From Amphiduros pacificus (Eukaryota > Annelida > Polychaeta > Phyllodocida > Hesionidae), in contig OX439004.1 in NCBI GenBank assembly GCA_949316495.1, positions 30,100,904 through 30,164,903 on the forward strand: a stretch of DNA of 64,000 bases. Reading direction: 5' to 3'. Each line of letters begins with the position of its first letter. The stretch's first letter is position 1. A program made the position numbers and the translations under genes. Positions 55,322 through 64,000 of this stretch are shown here, one piece after another. The notes under the pieces were generated by a model. That model was not told the origin of the DNA. It saw only the letters and a program-made list of their open reading frames with translations, and did not search any database.

Positions 55322-55388
55322 TTGACACGTGAGAGAGCTATCATGGACACGTGAGAGAGCTATCATGGACACGTGAGAGAGCTATCAT
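55322..55388. repeat. 22-bp repeat, three identical copies
   Basis: Unit GACACGTGAGAGAGCTATCA plus TG. It includes the E-box CACGTG, so three E-boxes stand 22 bases apart. Confidence 0.95.
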
Positions 55389-55389
55389 G

Positions 55390-56840
55390 GGCCCAAATAG
55401 TGGAGGAAGTCTTCCTCATGTCACTCTTCTTCCTAATGGTTGTTTTTAATTTAACAAGTTCAGATTGACGTTAATAACACCTAAGAAATTCCTAAACATA
55501 TTATCACATGAACAATGTTAATGATATTAAACTACAGATGAACTTGATTTGGAATGTATTTTGAATGAAATTGTACAAAACAATTAAATCAAAATGCATT
55601 ATAATTGTGGAACATGAAAAATATTTAAAAAAAACAAAAATTCAGGTAAATTACAGGACATATCAAAATCAATCGCATATCAATCATAATTATCAGCTTT
55701 AATCGATTCTATCATTTGATTTTTGAAGTTACAAAAAAGGGAAACCAATTCCCCATCTAGTACTCAAATATATACCTACTTAAAGCTGTCAACCCTTTCT
55801 CGACAGGTCATTAGGATATCACAAATATCCTTCTCATATGCAACAGCAAATCCTAAATTGTCAGTGACATTAATAGGTAGATCTACTGAACAATTAAAGC
55901 ATTCAAGAAATAACAGAAGTCACAGGCAATATCACAGATGTTTTAAATAATATGTGGCCACGAAACTGTAATTATAATAGAAGCAAGCTATCTCACTAAA
56001 ATTAACCAAAATACACCGACTATGGTTATTGTGTTTTACTGAAAGTGCCAAGTTCTGGTTATACTCTTTTGACCACCAGGTGGGCACATGGACACAAGCA
56101 TATAAGGAAATAGTGCTTGAAAACCTCATTTCATGAATGCTTTAATTAAGCGTTACATTCTGTCCCAATAACGTCACAGTACTGTGGATGTTATTTTAGC
56201 ATTATAAGACGCCACATATGCATGATTACTCTTTTTGGATCATGGCAATAATTTTCTTTATTAGCCGTTTCAGTTCTGATGACTATGCCAGAGCGAATGC
56301 TCTAAAGTTGACATTTTCTCTCATAACCTCCCGTCAAAGATTTTCATCCCAGAAACTAAGATGGATTTCAAGATATTCAAAGGAAAGATGAGTATTTAAG
56401 GAGTTAATTCTACTTAAATTCAATACGGGGCAGATATCTTTTTTTGATGATTAAAAAAATGCAATGGGAAGAAATGGATGATTTCACACATGCATATACA
56501 CTTGAAGCATCCAGTGCATCATTCTTCTAATCTGAATATAACACCTCAGTTTGAGACTGGAGAAAAACGATATGGGGAGATGGAGTCGGTCCTAATAATG
56601 GGTACATTATGTTTAACCATATTGACTCTTCTTGAGTTGCAAAGCAGGATAAATTCTTGAAATGTATGAAGTGATTTGGAGGTATTTCCACAAAAAATAC
56701 AAAAAAAAACCAATGGTCAGCACAACTTTTAGTCTGTGTTTTATACACGTATAATCCATCAAAACCTTTCTGACAGCCTTTATTCCATGCAGCTCACAAC
56801 ATATTAGACATCTCAATAGTCCTTTCCATCCATAATAAAT
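55390..56840. other. Intergenic, nothing recognised
   Basis: AT-rich; no supported gene or repeat. Confidence 0.5.
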
Positions 56841-56841
56841 A

Positions 56842-57076
56842 GATTCCCCAGATATATTCCCTAGATATATTCCAGATATATTCCCCAGATATATTCCTCA
56901 GATATATTCCCCAAATATATTCCCCAGATATATTCCCCAGATATATTCCCCAGCTATATTCCCCGGATAGATTCCCCAGATATGTTCCCCAGATATATTC
57001 CTCAGATATATTCCCCAGATATATTCCTCAGATATATTCCCTGGATATATTCCTCAGATATATTCCCCAGATATAA
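56842..57076. repeat. 13-bp minisatellite TTCCCCAGATATA
   Basis: About 17 copies with CCCC/CCTC variation. Confidence 0.95.
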
Positions 57077-57199
57077 AGAGGAGACAGACGAGCTGAGAAC
57101 ACTTCTATTAATCTTTAAGTTGATTTGGATATCAATCATTGCAAAGCATATAGTTTTCTTGTCATCAAATGAAACATTATAATTATCACCATGAATTGT

Positions 57200-57515
57200 G
57201 TATATATCAGACATTTATCGTTGGCCAGATACACTGATATAGTGGGCCCAGTACAAATACATCATCTGCATTAACAAGACAGGCAACAAGTTCCAACTCT
57301 TTATTTATCTGTTTGGTTTGAACTCTACATATAAATTCATCAAAATATATATCAAACAGAACGTAGAACAACATTCCTCCCTGGTTAACTCCATAATTGC
57401 ATTTAAAAATTAAGGCAACTACTCATTTAAGTATGTATGGACAGAACTATGTGCCCATATGTGTATAATGCACTCTATCAAAGGCATTTGAAGAGTCCAA
57501 CAGGTGAGCAGACAC
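57200..57515 (-). mobile_element. Reverse transcriptase remnant of a LINE
   Basis: Minus-strand translation gives LDSSNAFDRVHY (the LDxSKAFDRV block), GVNQGGMLFYVLFDIYFDEF (the QGGxLSPxLFNxYxD block) and VNADDVFVLGP (the YADD block, with Tyr replaced by Asn). The order and spacing of the palm motifs are right but compressed, and at least one stop interrupts it. Confidence 0.7.
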
Positions 57516-57607
57516 AGGTGAGCAGATTTACTATGTTTGTATATTATGTAGGTCAGTTTTCCTTTGTTCCTACCATGGAACTTATTCTCATAACCTATGA
57601 TTGCTAT

Positions 57608-57712
57608 AAGCCACACCCCCAGAGTTCCTAGTCCAACTATAGATGGGGGTGTGGCTTGTAGCAAGCCAGCCATGGTATAACTAACCATGGTATAATTGAT
57701 TATACCATGGCT
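57608..57712. repeat. Two adjacent palindromes
   Basis: AAGCCACACCCCC (57608-57620) pairs with 57645-57657. AGCCATGGTATAA (57668-57680), repeated at 57685, pairs with TTATACCATGGCT (57700-57712). They lie just past the end of the recombinase frame below. Confidence 0.85.
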
Positions 57713-57779
57713 AGTTGTTCAATGAAAATAAAAACACAACATAATTATACAATTTTCATTGTCACATTTGTTTTATATT

Positions 57780-58268
57780 TTATTGCATATTGAAATTAAA
57801 AGTACAATTAGTGAACCTGCAAGTAGATGTTAGCTCATGCAGAGCAGTAACAGAGGGTGTATCTGTGTTAGATTTGGCCAATTTGCATGTTTGATCAATT
57901 TTGGGCGACTGTTCAATTTTATGCAGTTTACATGGGGGGTCCAACACTGCAAATATCTCTCTGACCTGTGTACTAGAAGGACGCTTGTATTCCCTTAGAG
58001 CATTGCTGCGATGACCCGTCCTTTGCATGATCATTTGTTCATCAATCCCAGCCTGGAATAAACTTGTTGCACATGTTCTTTTGCCAGAATGGCTAGTATA
58101 ATTACCCTTCAAGCCAGCCCTGCTACACATATCTTTTATGATGACTGATATTTTGTTGATGCCTACAGGCTGTTTCCCATACCTTACCTGACCAGGTAGA
58201 TTTGTAAGGGGTCGTTTGTAAAAATTCCCTTCTCCCACTGCTTTTAAATATATCTTGTATAAGTTATT
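57780..58268 (-). pseudogene. Crypton-like tyrosine recombinase, C-terminal fragment
   Basis: Open from about 58262 to the stop at 57780, about 160 codons, without a suitable ATG. It contains GEGNFYKRPL, then the catalytic-type blocks SHSGKRTCATSLFQAG, MIMQRTGHRS and a later Tyr in REYKRPS, the pattern H-x3-R ... G-H-R ... Y of tyrosine recombinases. Similarity from memory is to Crypton elements and the Crypton-derived KIAA1958/DUF3504 proteins. The N-terminal half, with the first catalytic Arg, is absent. Just upstream, in another frame, an acceptor-like TAATTTCAG at 58352 opens a stretch ending SDIK, so a spliced origin is possible. Either a transposon remnant or the last exon of a gene. 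Confidence 0.65.
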
Positions 58269-58501
58269 TTATGTCACTGTTATTGTTGGTGATTACTGAA
58301 GCAAAATCAGCAGGGGGGTCACTAACCAAAAAGTCCAAATCTGGCTCTGAAATTATCAGAAAATGTGTCAAATTGTGACTTCAAGTTCGTTGTTTTATTC
58401 TTTTTCACATTGTTATACCAAAATTAGTACATGCCGGTAGTTATTTAAACAAAACAAACCATATTATTATGTGTTGATACCACCAAAGTCAGTCAGGCCA
58501 C

Positions 58502-58802
58502 GGGCCGTGGCACAGTTGGTTAGAGCGCCAGCTAACTAGCACCAGTTCCTCTGTGGTGATCCAAAGGTCGTGGGTTCGATCCCCGGCCATGCCGAGATTG
58601 AACTCATAATTCAATTTCCCATATGAGCTGAGGCCCATGCCTTAAGGGTTAACCTGTTGTCCTTGTATATCTGTGACTGAGTGGGTTGTCATGTCAAGGA
58701 CCTGCGACATGACAATTCAGTGAGGCAGCACTATATCTGCTACAAGTGGGTCTCATCACGAAATGACTGAAATAATGTTGAAAGTGATGTAAAAAAACCC
58801 AC
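58502..58802 (+). mobile_element. tRNA-derived SINE, family 1, full-length copy
   Basis: tRNA-like head with A box TGGCACAGTTGGTTAGAGCG and B box GGTTCGATCCCC. The body carries GCCGAGATTGAACTCATAAT, ATGAGCTGAGGCCCATGCC, AGTGAGGCAGCACTATATCT and CTCATCACGAAATGACTGAA, and the end is GATGTAAAAAAACCC. Two shorter copies are at 40078 and 61768. Confidence 0.9.
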
Positions 58803-58995
58803 CAAAGTCAGCAGAGAAAAGAGTTTGGTTTTGGTCTTGAAGTTTGGGGTTTACATGTTCAAATATAGTGGGCTCTTTTGAGAGACCAATCAGATCATGT
58901 CATTCAATGCACATGATCTGAGTTCCACATTATGGCACCTGGGTACATGTTCATTGTTGCATGGAGTGGGTGGAGCAACATCTTACATAATGATA
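58803..58995. other. Short spacer between SINE and hairpin
   Basis: Nothing recognised. Confidence 0.4.
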
Positions 58996-58997
58996 CA

Positions 58998-59143
58998 AGC
59001 TAGATATAGTTTACTGTACTCATTGACATGAATATTCATACCATGAGTTCCTTATTTGGCTCGGCCTCCGGCCTCTCCAAATAAGTGAACTCATGGTAGA
59101 ACTATCAATGTCAATTCGTAGAGTAAACAATATCCATCACTTA
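58998..59143. repeat. Foldback hairpin with GC-rich apex, second of its kind
   Basis: Arms of about 62-65 bases (58998-59059 and 59077-59143) match imperfectly, around four in five bases. The apex 59060-59076 reads CTCGGCCTCCGGCCTCT. Its complement fits GAGGC-N5-GCCGAG, the same pattern as the apex at 6702-6715, while the arms are unrelated. Confidence 0.8.
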
Positions 59144-59144
59144 T

Positions 59145-60610
59145 AATACTGTACAGTTTCATTCAATACAGCTGTGCATAACACAATGGAACGTTTTTTT
59201 TTAATGTAAATATGAGCTCAGAAGTATATTTGGATTGTGCTTATATTCACAAGCAATGATTTAGTCTAATACTTTACATAGTGAACAATATACAATATTT
59301 CCTCTGTAATGAATACTTTTTAAGAAAGCTAGCTTCATACAGTTTGGTACATACGAACTGAAACATGTGCAGCGTATCAAAAATCACTTGTAACAAGTAT
59401 ACAATTATTGAGTAGTGTCCACAATGGAGGAAAAACCATGAGAGGCAAATAACACTTTAATCAAATTTGATTTTTTATTAATGACAACTCCTGACCACCA
59501 GACTTGGATTGATATTGTTTTCTTATGGTGCCGTTCGACTTGACAGAATGTGCCCAATGAGTGAATGAAGTGCTGAACGTTTCTCTCTCTGGGGTGGAGA
59601 TCGGTGAAACGTTTCAGCAAGTTTCTCTTTTTACACGATGTACCCGCTGATGATAATCGAGCATATATTTTGAGGAAACGTGTTCACAAAAAATAAAGCG
59701 TTGTTGATTGAAGCATTGTTTATCTGATTATGGTGTTGTGGTTGAGTTACATTTGCATTTGATGGTTATGGGACAGATAAGAGATGGAATGGTGACGTCA
59801 GTCGTTTATAGAATGGCGTTATAGCAACTAAATTTCAACACAATGAATCTGCAATATTTTGATTGTGTCTTAGTTGTCATTTATCAAGTATATATTCACC
59901 AACAAATTTATATAAATAAATAGTATCAGAGAATTTTAAAGAAAATATTAAAATTGTTGAAATTTATGAAAGATAATAAATCATTAAAAAAAGTATACTC
60001 TCAAAGCAGAGAAAAAACTTATTTTTCTATGAATTTTAGAAGACACTATTTTCCCAGCAGTAAATTCCTCTATGCAACCTAAGATATATCCAAAGCTAAA
60101 ATTTAAGCTCTTTCAATTGTCAGAATTTCATCTCCAAATGGTGACAAATATGAATATTCCTAGAATTACTATTGTTTCAGAGAGAATCAATAAACAGGTC
60201 ATACAGAGACAATGTTTAACCCAGGTATACTGCTTTTGTTTCGATGTGAAAACATGAGAGCAAAGAGTGAGCATTATCAACTGAGAACTGTCTGCTGTTA
60301 AGTGTGGATATAGATGATTACAGCATTGTAAAGCTGAAAATAGTCCGGAAATATCCCAGGAGTATAGCTGAACTATTTCTGATACACTTCTTTAAACATT
60401 CTTCAAACTGTTGTAACTTTGGATCAATGTCTATATCAATATCGTCACAATCTAATGAAGACAAAAAATCAACTTCAAATACTATAACTATGGATCAACC
60501 ATATCGCATTCAACAATAAATATCTTGGAACTAGTCACTGTTATAATATAAATGCTAGTTTGAGCATGGCATTGTGGGTAATATCTCGAACATGGGCACA
60601 TAATCCCAGC
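59145..60610. other. Intergenic, nothing recognised
   Basis: No supported feature; open frames at 59405-59620, 60072-60257 and 60304-60519 resemble no family I know. Confidence 0.45.
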
Positions 60611-60615
60611 TTATA

Positions 60616-61256
60616 CCTCAGTCACATTTGCGCCGATTTCAGTTAAGATGCCCGGCCGATGAGTATTTTTTACAAAATCGGCCGGCAGTTCAGATTGCCG
60701 TGCGGGCACCGGGAGATCATCGGCCACAATTGGGCATCTTTAAGATGTCAGACGGGTCATCGGGAACTTTTATCTGCAACATAAAAGTTGCCAGCGTTTC
60801 CCCGATGTCTTACCAGCAAATATCATCTTAAAGTACATGGCAGGGTCCCGGCAGTGTCCCGCAGGCACATTGGCAGATTATCTTGGGGCTGGCAGTGGCA
60901 TCGTGCGGTGAAAACAGGACTTTTTTATTTCATGTGTTCACAGGCCATCGTCAGATGATCCAACGGGCGCCCTACGATATCACATAGACGTCTTTAGGAT
61001 GTCCTTCAGACGTCTGTCAATTGATATAGACGTCTTAAGGATATCCTACAGACGTCTGTCAATGATCTAGACGTCTTTAAGATATCCTACAGACGTCTGT
61101 GCCATTCAGTCTTGCACGTGCCGTGCAGTGCCCTTTAATAATGTGACCACAGCTACGGCACATCAATGTAGCTGATAAACTCCCCGGCGCCCGGCAGACT
61201 GGGAAGTCGGCCGATTGTTACTTCCCGGCCGGCGACCGGTGCAAATGTGACTGAGG
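60616..61256. mobile_element. 641-bp element with CCTCAGTCACATTTGC inverted ends
   Basis: Perfect 16-base terminal inverted repeats (60616-60631 and 61241-61256). The outer parts are GC-rich (CCCGGCCGAT, ATCGGCCGGCA, and CGGCGCCCGG near the right end). The centre holds three tandem copies, about 41 bases each, of an AGACGTCT-bounded module (60986-61100). No transposase and no clear target duplication. Confidence 0.75.
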
Positions 61257-61767
61257 CATTACCAATGATCACACTCCTCAGATACCACCCTTGCGCTGAG
61301 GTCAGGGGGTATTCAGGTACTGATTCTAACTCATCATATCATATGATGTACCTTTTTGCCTGATTACATCAAAGGTGACCTATGAGTTTTGTACAACTTC
61401 CCAGGCATAATAGACAATGAACATTTATAGGAAATAATCCTGTATGAGATAAATCATAGTCAGATTCATATTCAGAGTCACAATCAAAATACTCAGTGGA
61501 TGTCTTAGTAAACATGGTTAATTTTATTGGACATTTTATTGGACATGATCCATTTTATTGGACATGTATAAATGTCCCTTTTCCAGATTCAGTATCAGGC
61601 TGAAAATCGTCACATGACAAATAGCACTCCCTAGTCTTTTTTCCAGCATATATGATACAAGGTTACCAAAATTGTTCCTTTATAATTGAGCGGACATACC
61701 TAGCATTGGATTCTCAGTGCTTTTCCACAAGAATGCATCATATTTAAGGTTGGTCACATGTATTCCA

Positions 61768-61992
61768 TTGAACTCATGCTGCAATTTCCCACATGAGCTG
61801 AGGCCAGTGCCTGAAGGGTTAACCCATTGTCCTTGTAAATCTGTGACCGGGTGGGTTGTCATATCAAAGACTTGCGAAATGACAATTCAGTGAGGCAGCA
61901 CTTTATCTGCTACAAGTAGGTTTCATCACGAAATGATGTTGATGATGACATAATGTTGAAAGTGATGTAAAACCCCAAACAAACAAACACAT
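61768..61992 (+). mobile_element. tRNA-derived SINE, family 1, 5'-truncated copy
   Basis: Lacks the tRNA head; otherwise follows the 58502 copy through ATGAGCTGAGGCC, AGTGAGGCAGCACTTTATCT and the tail ACCCCAAACAAACAAACAC. Family copies end in this CAAA tail. Confidence 0.9.
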
Positions 61993-61994
61993 GT

Positions 61995-62960
61995 ATTCCC
62001 TTTAATTTAATCTCATGATATTATATGTCATGTACCAAATGGGGTCATAAAAAGTGCAAAATGAGGAGCTATGCATTTCTCAATGAGTGTTCATATCAAC
62101 CGGCATTTGATTGATAATATCCACAGTATTCTCGTTTGGAATATTTGTTAAGATTTGTAAACCATTGACCTACTGAGTATATACTGTCAGCGCTTCTCTG
62201 ATTTTGATTAATGAGATGCCACAAAGTATTAGATCATGAAAATATGGCGCTAAATTATAAAAATATAGTCAATAGTTTTGGTGATATAATGCCTGTCACC
62301 ATCCCACCCGATGCGTGAATACTGCCTGGGACCCAGATGAGAAGGAGGTGTGAAGCTCAATATCAAACAGCGATATAGTATGTCAGAAATAATGTACTTC
62401 AGAGAAAATAAATTGTATCGATGTTGTATTAACATTTTGAAATGAAGCTTTGAATATCTATACTACATACTGTCAAAAACTGTAGATTCAACTCTAAATT
62501 TCGCTTCAGTTTGTATTTTTTTCACAATCCTATAATGATAAATTGCCCCATTCGCTTATAAGGTCTCCCCTCCATTCATCATCATCGCAATTAAAGATGT
62601 AAACCTCTCTTGTAACTATGCTTCCAACAGATTATTAATTAAATTGTTTGTGCCGTACTGTTGTCAAGTGATGAGGATAAATTTGACATGTTGGACACGT
62701 GACATTATGATAACAGCATCATGGACACAATTATGAAGAATGCCAGGTGACAATGAATTATAGACATCCATGGACTGGGGTCTCACGAGACCAGATAGGG
62801 TATGACTTACAGCGCTGCATCGCTGGCACGGACTCTACTGGGGAGCCTCAATGGCATGATGGCGTGATAACGGGCCAAATGGTGGCATGAGGGAGCATTG
62901 AATACAAAACGTGTGAAGTCTGTTACGGGATGCATTGGTTGGAAAGGATGGAAGAGGTAA
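61995..62960. other. Intergenic, no supported gene
   Basis: Holds a donor-like GTAAGT at 62810-62805 and an acceptor-like site near 62322 on the minus strand that could join two short open stretches, but no family similarity supports a gene. Confidence 0.4.
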
Positions 62961-62965
62961 TAGGG

Positions 62966-63452
62966 GGGGGGGGAAGAATGACACTCTACAACAGAAAGGG
63001 AGAGGTAGATCACTCCACGGCAGGGAAGGGAGAGGTAGAACACTCCACGGCAGGGAGGGAGGGGTAGATCACTCCAGGGCAGGGAGGGGAGAGGTAGAAC
63101 ACTCCAGGACAGGAAGGGAGAGGTAGATCACTCCAGGGCAGGAAGGGAGAGGTAGATCACTCCAGGGCAGGGAGGGAGAGGTAGAACACCCCAGGGCAGG
63201 GAGGGGAGAGGTAGAGCATTCCAGGGCAGGGAGGTGAGAGGTAGAACACTCCAGGACAAGGAGGGAGAGGTAGATCAATCCAGGGCAGGGAGGGGAGGAA
63301 TGACACTCTACAGCAGAGAGGGAGATTTACTTCAGGGCACTCCAGGGCAAGCAGGGAGCGGTAGAACACTCCAGGGCAGGGAGATAGCGGTAGAGAACGC
63401 CAGGACAAGGATGGGAGGAATGACACTCTACAGCTGGGAGGGAGATTTACTT
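62966..63452. repeat. 29-bp purine-rich minisatellite
   Basis: About 14 copies of GGGAGAGGTAGATCACTCCA plus GGGCAGGAA (period 29 at 63121, 63150), interspersed with a second module, GGAATGACACTCTACAGC (about 62973, 63296, 63416), marking a longer higher-order unit. Confidence 0.92.
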
Positions 63453-63479
63453 AGAATAAACTTAACTTAAACCAAATAA

Positions 63480-64000
63480 ACATTGTGTTAAACATGCAGT
63501 AATAGAAAGAGTACTAGTTTATGATATTCTTTAAAGCATTCATGAATTGAGGTTTTCAAGCACTTTTTCCTTGCATGATTTACATCTTTAGATTGGGACA
63601 ATGGAATGATTTGGCTTACAGAGCCCTGTTTGTCCATTAATATTTGTCCAATGCTACAGGCCTAACACCCTGACAGACCACAATAGAGGTCACATGACTG
63701 TATAGGTGTAGCCACCTGGTGCCGGGAGTACTTGGCACTTTCCTATATCACAATTTCATGGCCACATATCATTTAAGCATACCCCAAACCTCTGTAAAAT
63801 TGCCTGTGACCTCACGAATGCTTTAACTATTCTTTGCGGCCTTTGATATATACATATGTGAAATAATTATTGACGTATGCATGTTGGCAATAGAAAATTC
63901 GGCAGAATCTGACTATGTAAATTGTCGCATTTCTTTGAGTACACACACCCACATCGTCCTGGACAAGGGGCACACAGGCAAGTGTCTGAAAATTGCTGAA
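63480..64000. other. Right edge, nothing recognised
   Basis: No supported feature. Confidence 0.5.

Noticed and set aside
54100-55332. Several long His/Met/Val-rich frames on both strands
   Set aside because: By-products of the 18-bp and 22-bp arrays; all overlap one another.
58502-58593. A possible functional tRNA gene
   Set aside because: A and B boxes are present, but the cloverleaf is poor, no terminator follows, and the sequence continues into a SINE body found elsewhere in the window.
59405-59620. A 71-codon minus-strand frame near the second hairpin
   Set aside because: No similarity, no splice signals and ordinary random-frame length.
62250-62870. A two-exon minus-strand gene joining a stretch ending at GTAAGT (about 62810) to one starting near 62322
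   Set aside because: Donor, acceptor and phase are compatible, but the product is short and resembles no family; chance is the simpler explanation.

Overview
The window is nuclear DNA of an animal: AT-rich, with many small exons flanked by GT/AG introns, LINE and tRNA-derived SINE copies, short inverted-repeat DNA elements, and an unusually heavy load of minisatellites (about a dozen large arrays covering roughly 15% of the window). Gene content (a DEG/ENaC channel with added extracellular domains, an Ig-domain receptor, a mitochondrial acyl-CoA dehydrogenase) and repeat style suggest a marine invertebrate, most likely a lophotrochozoan such as a mollusc. That placement is inference from overall style and was not tested.

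Three protein genes were rebuilt by hand from splice sites, reading phase and family similarity, all on the minus strand. (1) Positions 16792 to 243, running off the left edge: a DEG/ENaC (ASC) family channel whose first 464 residues hold a His-Gly gating motif, the first membrane helix, then a PAN/apple-like, a MAM and a kringle domain. (2) Positions 39427 to 29746: a complete 13-exon medium-chain acyl-CoA dehydrogenase (ACADM, 424 residues). (3) Positions 51129 to 41243: a complete single-pass receptor of 554 residues with signal peptide, three Ig-like domains, a membrane helix and a long tail spread over short, phase-1-symmetric exons carrying tyrosine motifs.

Layout: 0.2-16.8 kb is the channel gene, whose introns hold an 18-bp array 18 bp from a splice acceptor, a hairpin element, a poly-G-ended element, a 2.4-kb 18-bp array and a CR1/L2-like LINE fragment. 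17-29 kb has no recognised host gene and holds 36-, 60- and 41-bp arrays, a larger LINE, a second LINE 3' end and one copy of a two-copy inverted-repeat element. 29.7-39.4 kb is ACADM, with a 146-bp-unit array and another LINE fragment in its introns. 40-51 kb is the Ig receptor. 51-64 kb is mostly repeats: 18/22-bp arrays, a 13-bp array, LINE and tyrosine-recombinase fragments, SINEs, a second hairpin, a terminal-inverted-repeat element and a 29-bp array.

The most interesting observations are the channel/PAN/MAM/kringle architecture, the receptor tail in which every internal exon could be skipped in frame, and two foldback hairpins with unrelated arms but the same GC-rich apex pattern. No rRNA, functional tRNA, CRISPR array or endogenous virus was seen.
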